Source: Cyanoderma ruficeps
Taxonomy: Eukaryota > Chordata > Aves > Passeriformes > Timaliidae
Length of the DNA: 64,000 bases
NCBI GenBank assembly: GCA_008694505.1
Contig: VZDJ01007755.1
Coordinates: 5,854,936-5,918,935, forward strand
Reading direction: 5' to 3'
Below the pieces are notes generated by a model. It did not search any database and was not told where the DNA came from. It saw only the letters and a list, made by a program, of their open reading frames with translations. Below are positions 24,742 through 35,427 of the stretch, piece after piece. The first letter of the stretch is position 1; each line of letters begins with the position of its first letter. A program made the translations under genes and the position numbers.

Positions 24742-25453
24742 TGTTATAAAAGTCGTGACACAGATCTCTTAATCAAGATCTAAGCTTTATTATTTTGCAG
24801 ATTAGATAGATTATAGAGATCTCGAATAAAAAGCAACAAAAAGACAATACAAAAGAAAGAAAAAATAAAACAACCAAAAACAACAAAATAACACAATTTG
24901 GCCGAATCGTCATGAAACCGACAAGGGTTCCTGCCACAGCAGAGTTTCGAGTCCGATCGAACTGGGAGGCAGATATCAGGCCAGCCCGCGCTGGGTCCGT
25001 GATCATCCGCTCTCCGACATGCTGCTCCCGAGGTCCAGTTCTTATACAGTTTATTTTTCCTCGGGCCAGGATTTTCCCTGGAAATGGTCTTCTCATTCAG
25101 TTTCTGATGTTGTTCCTGCCGAATCTGAATGGAGTTCCGAGGATTAGCTCAGCCTGCTTTCAGTTGCAGAGAGGGTCCCCGTCCCCAGACATCCCGATGT
25201 GAATTTTGGGGTCTCTCCTTGAATGGAAGCAGTTTCGGCTGTCTGGTCCGGGGATGGGCCCATCTCCTCTGAAAGCCCAGGTGTAATCTTGGTTGTCGAG
25301 CGCTGTGGGGGCTGAGCTGGCATGTTCTTTTCACTTGTTGATGTTGCCCCGCATTCCTCCACGATCGCCTCCTGCCTCTTGTCTGTGGTTTCTGATAACT
25401 TTTAGAGTTTAATTCCTCACCCCCCCAAATCAATATGTATCATTTTTATAACA
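24742..25453 (-). mobile_element. ERV solo LTR (copy 3), antisense, 712 bp, with TSD
   Basis: Boundaries are clear. The LTR begins TGTTATAAAAG and ends TTTTTATAACA, so its termini are inverted repeats of about 10 bp. It is flanked by a perfect 5-bp target-site duplication GGGTC (24737-24741 and 25454-25458). On the - strand a TATA box lies at 25042-25046 and AATAAA at 24786-24791, giving a U3-R-U5 order that reads against ASPH. A 5-bp duplication suits an ERVL-like group better than ALV-like elements (6 bp) or ERV1 (4 bp); that assignment is tentative. No internal genes are present, so it is a solo LTR. Confidence 0.88.
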
Positions 25454-26139
25454 GGGTCTGTGTGACATACAACATTTTTGTTACGAGATAACTGATGTGG
25501 TAGCAAAGACCCCCACATACCATATCTGAAACCTGCAAAAGGCTGTTTATCTGGCCCTTTAAGGCATGTGCAAGTCAGTGTGATTTTTTTTTTTTACTAT
25601 GTTATGCTTTCTGGTTTGTTTACTCTTGTTTAAATTATGTTTAGCTGCTTATTTCAATTGATCCTATTTCAACTTCTCTTCAGAACATTACAACACAATG
25701 CCATAAATTTTGATGGTTAGTTTTTCCTTTTGTTGAATTAAAAATACGGAGATTAATTGGAAGTATGAACCTAGTTTTCACCCTGTTTTTGAAAAAAGAA
25801 AATTGTTTTCTCTATAAATGAACACAGCTGAATAAGCTTAAGCAATGCATTTCCATCTTTGGCTGGAAAAGGCCTTTGTTTCTTTACCATTGTTACTGTT
25901 CATAGTGCTTACTTCCCTGTGAAGGCATCCATCCTCTTAGATTGCTTCAGCTCCTGAGGGATCCTGTTAAAAAAATTGAATGTGTGTTCATGGTAGAGTG
26001 GCTTTAGGAAGGGATGTTTCTGTGACCATTGTTACCTTCGCTGTTATTCATCCAGTCTCACCTGGAGGTGTATAATCAGGTGTTAAACTTCTTTTCAAAA
26101 TTATGAGTCCAGGTCTCAGCAGGATGGAGAAGCTGCCAG

Positions 26140-26835
26140 CTGAAATGTGATGAAGTTCAACAAAGGCAAATGCAAAGCCCTGCAGTTGATAACAGATAAA
26201 CACCTTGCAGCTGTAGTGGCTGTGTGATGACTGCCTGGAAAATAGCTTTGCAGAAAAGGGCTTTAAGGACCCTAGGGGCCAAGTTGAACATGACTTGTAT
26301 TCTTCTGTATAGATGAAGTCTAGCTGTGTACTGGACTGTGTTAGTAAATTTGTAGGAAGCAGTTTGAGCAGTACAATTTTTTTCCTCTCTCTTCTGCATT
26401 CAAGACACTGCCTCTGGAGTACTGGTCCAGTTTGGGGACACTTCACTACAAGAAAAGTGATAAACTAGAGGGACTCCAGAGGAGGATGAATAAAATGGTT
26501 AGAGGAGAAACCTAACAAACTGGTTTGGAGTCTGGAAACCAGAAGGCTAAAGAGTAGCCTACTTACAGTCTTAACTGTGAGGAAGACACAGCCAGACTCT
26601 TTTCAGAGAAGTGCATTGTAGAATGAGAGGTAATGAACACAAGTGTCAGTGAAGGAACTTTCATCTAGGTAAAAGGCAGTTTTCACAGTAAGATGTTAGA
26701 GTGCCCGTGGTTGCAGATATCTCAGGTGCTTTGCTAGTGTATTTTTAAATATTTCATCTAACCTCAAAGTTGGATCTAACTTTGCAATGAGTCTATGAAC
26801 AGAGGTTTGGACCATATGGCCTTCCAAAGGCATTG
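26140..26835 (+). mobile_element. CR1 LINE fragment, sense, degenerate
   Basis: GATGAAGTTCAACAAAGGCAA, GCCTCTGGAGTACTGGTCCAG and ACTCCAGAGGAGGATGAATAA match, in order, the CR1 segment running from the end of the reverse transcriptase frame into the 3' region. It ends near TTTGGACCATATGGCCTTCC, the usual CR1 tail without its terminal repeats. The left edge is uncertain because similarity fades before 26140. Confidence 0.8.
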
Positions 26836-27240
26836 TTCTGATTTTTAGAAAAAGCAAACTGATTTAAAGCAATTTCTTTTTGAACCATATGACGTCGTTA
26901 CTAGTCATTCCCACACTTATGTACATCACTAATGTATCTGATTATAAATGAAGAAAAGTGGATTATCACACCAGTGTTATATCCACTCCCTGCTTAATGG
27001 AATCAAGTCATTAAAAGTATAATAAATAACATCTATCATACATGTCTGAATGTGTTTGTGAGCATAACTGTGCAGAATGAGGGGAAAGGTTCCCTCAGTA
27101 ATATGAAGGTCTATTAGACTGACCATTCTGTAGTTTATTTAAAGATCCCATACTCCAGTCTCTCTGGATTAGGTGGTGAAATCTTGACTGTGCAATCTGT
27201 ACTGTTTAAATCTTTCTCATGTGTCAAAAAGCATCTTCAG

Positions 27241-27288
27241 AGCTGATCTATAGCTGCTGATCTATAGCTGATCTATAGCTGATCTATT
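27241..27288. repeat. 11-bp tandem repeat (AGCTGATCTAT), about four copies
   Basis: The unit AGCTGATCTAT recurs four times, with a 3-bp interruption after the first copy. It ends about 57 bp before the last ASPH coding exon, so it lies next to the branch-point zone. Each unit contains CTGAT, close to the vertebrate branch-point consensus. Confidence 0.9.
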
Positions 27289-27345
27289 ACCTGCTCCATG
27301 GCACTTCAAATACTACACTAAAGTGTGTTGTTTTTTGTTTTACAG

Positions 27346-27496
27346 AGCCTGGGAAGAAGGGAAAGTTCTTATTTTTGATGACTCTTTTGAGCATGAAGTA
27401 TGGCAGGATGCTGAAAGTTATCGCCTGATATTCATTGTGGATGTGTGGCACCCTGAGTTAACAGCCCAACAGAGACGTACCCTTCCTGCCATTTAG
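27346..27496 (+). CDS. ASPH: ASPH terminal coding exon (catalytic C-terminus and stop)
   Basis: The coding part is 151 bp; it completes a split arginine codon and adds 49 residues to TAG at 27494-27496. The peptide includes FDDSFEHEVWQDAESYRLIF and ends RRTLPAI. The His of FEHEV aligns by counting with human His725, the second iron ligand, and the Arg of YRLIF with Arg735, which binds the 2-oxoglutarate carboxylate. The C-terminus has the usual length with no indel relative to human. Acceptor TTTTACAG is good. Together the seven exons encode 279 residues. Confidence 0.97.
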
Positions 27497-29776
27497 AGGG
27501 TTTCTTCTGAGGTGTGGAGCAGGGGAGTATTAACTCCTTTGGAGTATGAAATAGGATTGATTTATCCAGCATACAAAATATACAAGTGTTTTAAAGGGTA
27601 AGAAAAGATAAGGATGATGTTCTACAATCAGAGTGGACTTGGTTTAAAAAAAAAAAAAAAAGAAGCCATGTTTTGTTTCATACTGATACAGCACTGATGT
27701 GTATTGTTTTTCTGGCTGCAAGTCTGAAAACACAAGTCTTGTCAGCCAAAAAGCAATAGATCTGGATTTTCAAACTGAGGAATGTGCAGATGTTTTTGCC
27801 ATGCCTGTGTTTTCTTTACAAAACCAGTCAGTCACCTGCTCTACTACGTTCAGGCACAAGATTTATGATTTTACATCTAGGGAATACTTCCTGGCCTTCT
27901 GTCTGGGAAGCAACATGTAAGATATTTGCAAACATGCACACAATCAACTTTGAAAATCAGTATGCAGGTGTAATGTTAGCTGCTTTAGGCATAGAACATG
28001 TCCCTATGTTATCACTGTAGATAATGTGAATGGATTATGTGTGTTTTGTACTTTTTCTACCTGAGTAACTGTATTTTTCTAGCCTAATTATGAACAAATC
28101 TTCTCTAATTAACCACTATTTTTTAAAAGAGGTGATATATATACAAGTGCGTCTCTAGCTATCAGCAGAAGGAAAACACTGTTTATGAACAAATTTCACG
28201 TTTGCCAAGTGTGACCTGTTTTGCCTTCCTGGAAATGTAAACAGAAACTTGTATAATAGCTGCCTAGTGAAGCTTCTATTCTTTTAAAACAGGATAGTTC
28301 TCTTAGTTAGCAGGTGACCTTCAGTTTGATAATGTGATTTGGGAAAATGTTGAGCAAATCTGACATTTTTAGGCTCAGATCTTAAAGTACTTGACAGTTC
28401 TTAGGATTATATAGTGAGCTGCTGTTTCTACTATCATTATAAAAGCTTCTGGTGTCATATCCTTTTTCTATCCACCGAGGGTCTGGGGCCCCTCCTTCCA
28501 GGGACTCCTCCTTGGCTGCCCTTGGGTGGTCATTCAGCAGAAAAGAAAAAATATATGAAGAATTTCTTGTGCTTTGGGCAGAAGGACAAGGTCCAACTTG
28601 ACTTCCTGCCAGAATGCAGAGAAGACAAAGAGCTTCAGGTTATTAACTCATATTAACTTCCACTGCCAGCATCCTACAAAGTGCTAGAATGATCCTCTAA
28701 TTGACCTAATGGTGTTTTTCTTGTCTTGAAATAATGCTGACATAATGGTGAAGTAGTATGATCCCAGTACTGTTTACAGTATGCTCTGTATTTGCCAAAC
28801 AGAATTTTTCTATTTGGTAAAAAAGCCTATTTTCAAGAAAGAAAACTAGTTAGATGTTTAAGCAGTTGCCCGATCTTTTGGGTCTGTACTGTTTAATGGG
28901 AGATGGAGCGTGCAGGACCCTCCACTTTCAACTTGTAAGAACACTAAGAGGAGAGAGAACAGAGATTGCACTGCTGATGTTCATGGCTGGCTGTTATCTC
29001 CTCACCCACAGCACCAGCTGGGTGTGGACAGGTGTGCTGAGATGCTCTGGGCATCATTACTGAGGGTTGTGAGTGACAAACACTAAGCAAGGAGACACTG
29101 AGGTTATTTAGTCTCTGCAGCTCTGATTTTGTTGTCCAAAAGACATGGAACAGTTTTTATTTGTGTGGTACTCAGTGGTTTATTACTGCAGAGTCTACCT
29201 CATGGCATTGGAGCATCGTGACCTGAATGTCACATTTGTTGAAGCAAACTGCAGATAAGAGCTTTGCATTCCCATAAACTGAATGCTTTTCAGATTTTTG
29301 TATTTTACTAGGTAATTAAATTTTGTAGTGCCATATAACACATGGTGACTGCACCATAAATTAGTGTAACCAGTTTCTGGAAGTGTGCACTTTAATTTCC
29401 TTTTTTGAATATTAAACTGATAAACCCTGTCTTATCAAGAGTCACTTTTAGACAGCCAAGATAATTAGGTTTTAACATGTTGTCCATATCAAAAATAATC
29501 ATGAAACTATACACAATGTACAAAAAAGTAACAGTTCTCAGTTAATAATAATGAAAAATTGTAAAGATTTATAGGTTTCTCACTTTGGAAAAATATAAAA
29601 ATACTTTTGGACATCATTTGGAGAATCACACATAACTGGAAACAAGGTACTTCTTATTGCGGGAGGTAAAAAAGTAAATATGTTTTTTAAATATCCTATT
29701 AGCTGTCAAGTCAGAGCCTATGTTTTGTATCTTTTTGAAGTGATCAGGCGGTACAAATTATAAGGTAATTCTCTAA

Positions 29777-29782
29777 AATAAA
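29777..29782 (+). terminator. Candidate proximal ASPH polyadenylation signal
   Basis: AATAAA in the context CTCTAAAATAAAGACTGTGC, about 2.28 kb after the stop codon. Confidence 0.45.
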
Positions 29783-29995
29783 GACTGTGCATGTAAAGAA
29801 AAAATCAAGAACTTTTTAAACAAAAATTGATGGTTTAGGAATATTTTTATTAATGTTGCATTTCAGTTTCTGTAGCTCAGAGTAAATGCTAAAGGAATGG
29901 TAAAATTTTGGAGCTTTATTTATGAAAATCCATGCCGTCCTTCAGATTATTTCATTGTTCCTTTGAAGGCTCATACTTTGTTTTGTCCAATTGCA

Positions 29996-30029
29996 ATTGG
30001 CGAATAGATAAAATTGGCAAATAGATAAA
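29996..30029. repeat. 17-bp tandem duplication
   Basis: ATTGGCGAATAGATAAA is followed directly by a second copy with a single G-to-A change. It lies in the putative ASPH 3'UTR. Confidence 0.85.
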
Positions 30030-31566
30030 AGTAATCTCCCCAAGATGTGTGTGTGCCAGAGTAGCACTGTTTATTAGATTGTGCAGTGATAGATTGGCCA
30101 TTTTAAAATCTTAAGTGCCTCAAGTAAGACAAGGTGTTCCTGCAACACTGAAGTGAATCTATTCTATGCCCACCTGTCAGGGAGCAGAGAGTGGATAATT
30201 TCGTTAGGTACAGTTACTGGATTAGCTCTATACGTGGGGAGGATACATAGAGCAGACTGCAGAAATTATACACTGAATTACTGGCATATTCTTTTAGGTG
30301 TTCCTGTTTGCCAAGTGGTATTCTGTCTTGAAAAAGCTTTTCAACATTGAAAATTCCAAGGGAAGAAGTGAATGGAAGTGATTTTTTTCAATGGAAATAC
30401 ATTGCAATTTGCATTTTTTTTGTTAGATTTATTTACAGAAGGAAATGGCAGACAAGGGCAATATATTTATAACACAGTATGTACTCATCACGATGTTAGG
30501 AGGTGGATTCCACTCTGCCTCTGTTACCTTGCTCGCACAGAATCAGTGTAAGAGCCTATGGTTAAATGCAGGCTTCATACAGTTATATACAAGGCATCAT
30601 ATGTATTTATTCATATCACAGTTAAAGAAAGTAAATCATTTGTCCTTTGCAAGGTTTGATCCTCAAGATTTCAGCAGTATTTGCACTTCTTGGGCAGGAC
30701 AAGACCCATTTTAATGAACAGTGATTGTAAAAGATCATTACAAAGATTCAATGGCAGTGGGGGTAAGTGTATTAACAGAAAAATCACAAACCAAAGTATT
30801 TCTTCCTCAATGCTGCAGTATAATACCAAATGTCTGTCTTTTTTTGTCTCTTTGGGTTTTTACTTTCTGCTTTAAGCACATTCTCTTTGACAAATCCAAA
30901 TGCCTTTTAGTCTCTGTGAGCCCAGGGAAGAGAAAGGAGCTGCTACCAGGATTTGACATCCTTGTTTCCTGTAATAGGTGGCGATGATGTCGGGTGGGGA
31001 GGAATGGAGGAAACCCCAAAGATAAATGGACTCAGTCATCTTATTTTTTTTTTTATGTTCCTGCAAGCTTGTGCTTCTTTTCCTGACTCCTGTGTTGCCT
31101 TGCTGGGACCATCCACTGCCTTAAAGACTGGCTCTCTATCATGGAGGCCAGGCTCTGTATCAATGACATGTTGCTGCACTAAGAGGTTAGTCTGAGTGAG
31201 GTTATTCTGTACAAAGACAAGTGGGTGAATCCCAGGTATGTTGATAGGATCTGGCAGAATGTCCTTTCTGCCCCGTGCAGCTGTAAAATGTTGCTGGAGA
31301 TAAAGGCAGTATTTTGTTAGTCCATCTGTTAGGGCTGGCCATGTCCACTTGAACTGTATCATCACTTCAGCCTAACACTTGAGAATTCAGTGGGTGTTCC
31401 AATGCACATTAAAGACTCTTGTGCCATTATCATCTCATTTTGTATGTGTGGTTTACACTGCTACCTTTGATATATTGTTGCCAACTGCTTGTTCTAGTAA
31501 ATTGTCAATGTATGGCAATTTAATTGAAGATTTAAAGTGTGTACAGTGATTGTAACTGTTTTAGGA

Positions 31567-31572
31567 AATAAA
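31567..31572 (+). terminator. Candidate distal ASPH polyadenylation signal
   Basis: AATAAA in the context TTAGGAAATAAAGTCACTGC, followed by a TGTT/T-rich stretch at 31601-31617 that could serve as the downstream element. The signal faces a - strand AATAAA only 34 bp away. Confidence 0.55.
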
Positions 31573-31606
31573 GTCACTGCACATACAATTTGATAACGAT
31601 TGTTCG

Positions 31607-31612
31607 TTTATT
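31607..31612 (-). terminator. Candidate CLVS1 polyadenylation signal
   Basis: TTTATT on the + strand is AATAAA on the - strand, within AAAGAAATAAACGAAC. It is the first such hexamer downstream of the CLVS1 stop, about 1.13 kb away. Confidence 0.5.
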
Positions 31613-32642
31613 TCTTTAATCCGGTTTCCATTTCAATGAAGGGATGGTACTCTCTTTGCAGCTAGAGCAAACAGAGATATAACAAACTGATCTTTGGCAT
31701 TTCATTTCTTCTATTCTTCTACATTTCCTTCTAGCAGCAACTTGTACTGAATAATTAATTCTAAGTTTTCCTTTTTCATTTTAACCATGGCCCGCATCTG
31801 CAATCAGAATACCTTTCTGGCTACACTTTTCCCTGACTGCAGGAGGGAAGTGGATAAATGGCTCTGCAGAGCTTTCATTTGCTGTTGTGGCCGAAATGAA
31901 ACAATCTGGATTGAACCATTAATCACTGCTGAATTTGTCCAGTGTGTCTCCCTGGAACCACCCCCTTAACATGTGCACACACATGCACACGCACATGTCT
32001 TATAGGCTCCTATGGAAATTTTAATCATTATTAAAATCAAGTAATTACATTTCAAATTGTGTGTGTCTGCTGGTTGCACAGCTCATTCCACTTAGCTGAA
32101 AGTTTTAGAAGGGCTTCAAAAGTTAAGAACAATTTTTGCTAGATACTGAAATGTGACCCCTGTATAAGTTGCATGGATGAGGCAGTCACAAAGTGTTATG
32201 TTGAATGACATTATGCTGGCACTGGGGTTCTTTTGTAAATGCAAAATCCTTCTGTAAAACTCAAATCCTCTATAGATGCTGATTATTCTGCCCTCTAACC
32301 CAGATTACACTTGCTGATTACAGTGTAAAGTTTAAATTCGAGATGCTTTCCTTTAGAACTCTTACAACACTGCTATAAAAGGAACATCCCTGACAGAGTC
32401 TTCAGGAGTGCTATTAAGACACCGCAGTTTTCTTTAAACAGAGAATGCAGTTGCACCATTTCCAATATTTTAATGTCTCAAATCAAAGAGAAAAAAAACC
32501 AAAAAAACCCACAATTCTTTGTCTATGGACAGACTGCAGTGTCAGTGGAAGTTTCTCAGCTCTTCAGCGCGGGCCGCACAGACAGATGGCTGGTGACAGT
32601 CGTTACTTGCTCAGGAAACATGAAGGATTGTTATCAAGCGGA

Positions 32643-32677
32643 ACGCGTGTGCGCGTGCGTGTGTCTGTGTGTGGTGT
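32643..32677. repeat. Alternating GT/GC tract in CLVS1 3'UTR
   Basis: The + strand reads ACGCGTGTGCGCGTGCGTGT and continues as mostly TG steps. It is CpG- and TpG-rich alternating purine-pyrimidine sequence 63 bp downstream of the CLVS1 stop codon. Confidence 0.85.
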
Positions 32678-32739
32678 GCTCTGTGGGGTTCTGGTGTGGT
32701 GGAGGTCTGCTCATGGATCTCTGCTGGGCAGGTCAGAGC

Positions 32740-32827
32740 TCAGTCCAGAGCCAGCAGTGGCTGGGTGTTCTCACTTTCCCCCTGGTCTTCGTGTTTCAGC
32801 GTGCCGGCCTCCACCACAGACTGGGAC
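32740..32827 (-). CDS. CLVS1: CLVS1 (clavesin-1) terminal coding exon
   Basis: Read on the - strand, acceptor TGCATTCAG is followed by 88 coding bases. The first base completes the arginine codon left open by the previous exon, then 28 residues run [20 protein letters not shown] and TQPLLALD to TGA at 32740-32742. The [12 protein letters not shown] block and the QPLLALD C-terminus are those of clavesin-1; clavesin-2 differs in this tail. The tail is acidic and probably flexible. The phase fits the upstream exon exactly, and I count the same number of residues as in the human C-terminus. Confidence 0.95.
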
Positions 32828-35427
32828 CTGAATGCAGAAAAACACACATGCTAGCAACAACTGCTGCAGGAGCACTCACCTCCCTGGGGTCCCCATGCTT
32901 CTTTTTATCATCTTTGCTTTAGTCCATTCTCATCTTTATGGCCTTTTAATTCTTTTCTGTGGAAAGCGTAAGGAGTTTGGGAAACACTCCTTTAAATACA
33001 AGCAGGGAAGGGAGTCGTTGAAGATCTCAAATGCTTTCAACATATGTAGTGCCTCCCTGCTATCTCTAGTGTTGAACGTGCTCAGCAACATTCAGACCTG
33101 GGCTTGCAATACCATAAGTTCTGTTGGTGCTCAGTATCTTCCTAGGCAAAACTACATGTACAGCTGCTCACTGGAAGGCAAAGTCATTTACACAGGTGCT
33201 TGCAGGAGTGAGTCACAGCTTGTGCTTGTTGAAATCTCAAATCTTGAGACATACAAGTAAATCACATTTTCCTGATGTAGGGCTCTGTGGGGCAGAGCTT
33301 CCACGAGGTACCCAAGACCAATAAAGAAGACAAAGTTAATATAAGGGAGCTGGTAGTGTGCCCAGTCCTGCAGTTTGTCTCCCTGTCTACACCCTTGAAA
33401 AATAACTTTATTCGCAGTTAGTCCATTTTAAATTCATTTCTCTCTTCAAGGTGGGAAGCATATCCTTTATGCCTTGTTATTAATGAACTAAAAAAATCCT
33501 AACACGGAAAAAATGGGTAAACACTAGAGAAAGAGGAGCATCGTGATTTCTTGTAGTAACAAAAGCTGAATAGGCTCAGAATTGGAGGAAAATTCAAGAC
33601 TATTTCATTTTTGGAGGTCTGTGTGCTGTAATGTTTGCTTGCTGAGCAAGGAGGATCTGATGAATTTATTGTTACAGAGTTTTCTTATCCTCCATTTTCT
33701 CTGTTTTGGGCTAGGAGCTGCCTCCCAGTTTGGAGCAGACAATGAGCTTCAGGGCAAGATCACTGACTGAATCTGGAACTATAGAAAGGGAACTTTCTCA
33801 TAAGGAGGGATAGAGTCATCCAGACCAGGCATTCACGTAGTGCATAGCATTGTTACAAAGAGCCAGTTTTCTCATGGATAGCTTTTAGAATTAGGAGTAG
33901 CTCTTATTCCATACATGATGCATTTGTAGTTCCCAATTGCTCATTTATGCTTTAGCTATTTTGTGAGATTAGATGTCACCTCTCTTTTGATAAGAATCCT
34001 TAATAAATTGCATCCTTTGGTATTGCAGGATTGAATACCGTGACTGTGAATAACTTGTATGGTAATTATTCCTATTATTATGCCTGGAGCTTTCATTAAA
34101 GCATACTAAAAAAATTTCATTTAAAAAAAAATCTCCAAAGAAAGATAACAAAAACTGGATGCTCAATGGGAAGACTTTATGACATAATTTTCAAAGAAAT
34201 TATGTTTACCCAAATGTTTTCACTGCATTTTTTTTGCAGATATGTGACATGAATAGCGATTTATGATTGCACTTTAATGTAGAAAAGCAACTGATTTGGG
34301 AGATTATGCTAAATGGCAATTTACATATTTCTAGTATGAGGCAGCAAAAAATAATGATGTGGCTTTCAAACTGTTACAGAATTGAAATCGCAGCATCATC
34401 AAGTTTTTGTTTTCTTTTTAACTACCAGATTAAATTATTATTAAATAGTACCTGATTAATACTCATCACCTGTGTATTGTTTCTGACCCACTGCCCTTCA
34501 ATGGATATAAAAAGTTGTATATCCTCTGCAGCATTTTCCAACACGCAGCTGAAAGTTTCTGCTCTAAGTCAACTGTGAAAAATCTGAAAATTTTTCCTTT
34601 TGTGATCACTGCTTGTCATCTCCGCTCTTATCTCATTACACACTCAAAAATTCTTGCATTCTGTAACTGCAAGGTACCAGGTTCTCCACCATACTGGTGC
34701 TTGGATGCACACCACCTTGGGAGCAGCATAATCCCAAATTCTGTATGCAGGTCCTATGCTGTTTCTTTCTACACAAAAACAAAACATCCAGAGCACTGAG
34801 TAAATGTCTTGTAACCTACCTGACCTCCAAATTCCAAAAGCCAATTAATTAAAATGCTATTCCCAGCTCTTCTGAATAATGGTGATGGTTTCAACTGAGG
34901 TTTTTGTATCTACCAAGCTCTGCAGCAACAACTTCTTTTCTGTTTCTGCTAAAAGCTGCTTAGATTACTATCCTAAAATAAGCAGTTCTGATATCTCTCT
35001 GTAGGTCACAATCATGGTTTGAACAATCATTGCTATTTTCTAAGACATCACAAAAAAAGGATTTGTGTTTGGATTTTCATTTTCCAAATACATCAGGGGT
35101 TTCTTTGCTGAAAAATGTTTCCAGTTTTGTTTTTAACTTAAGTTTTATGTAGAAAATAAAAATATCAGTCAATTCTGGAAAAGATTCCAAAATACTTTTC
35201 TTTTTTCATATTCTTCATTTATGGTAAATATTAAAAATGTAGCTGGTCAGGAAAGAATTTTGTCAATATGAATCAATGCAGCTCACAACCTAATGTAATA
35301 ACTTAGCATGAGATATATAAAACATCCTGAATGCATTCTACAGCTATATTTTAGTTAATGATAGAGACAAGATGATTTGCAGTAGGGTACTGTTGCAGAA
35401 AGCATTTTCAACTGACCAGTAACTGTA

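Larger units (their letters stand above)
19772..27345 (+). other. ASPH: Last ASPH intron, 7.6 kb, repeat-rich
   Basis: This intron contains three related antisense ERV LTRs (21362, 22084 and 24742), two sense CR1 fragments, an A/C-only tract and an 11-bp tandem repeat close to the acceptor; each is listed separately. No exon was found. The stretches 19772-21361 and 22626-23346 look unique. Confidence 0.85.
27497..31590 (+). other. ASPH: Probable ASPH 3'UTR, up to ~4.1 kb
   Basis: This follows the ASPH stop codon. AATAAA at 29777-29782 could end a shorter form of about 2.3 kb, and AATAAA at 31567-31572 a longer form. Inside are an A17-type run near 27646-27662 and a 17-bp tandem duplication at 29996-30029. 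No CR1 or LTR is recognisable in this stretch, unlike the flanking introns, which is consistent with exonic sequence but does not prove it. Confidence 0.6.
31595..32739 (-). other. CLVS1: Probable CLVS1 3'UTR, ~1.1 kb
   Basis: This lies after the CLVS1 stop codon, reading leftward, to the - strand AATAAA at 31607-31612. It includes an alternating GT/GC tract at 32643-32677 and short CA repeats near 31976-32000. No other - strand AATAAA was seen between the stop and this signal. Confidence 0.55.

Noticed and set aside
31036..31365. Candidate CLVS1 terminal exon on the - strand near 31.1 kb
   Set aside because: A partial resemblance to a CLVS1 tail start was not in frame; the true tail with [12 protein letters not shown] and QPLLALD was found at 32740-32827.
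32445..32922. Overlapping + strand open frames of 128 and 149 codons
   Set aside because: They are antisense to the real CLVS1 terminal exon and its GC-rich 3'UTR, and have no family similarity.
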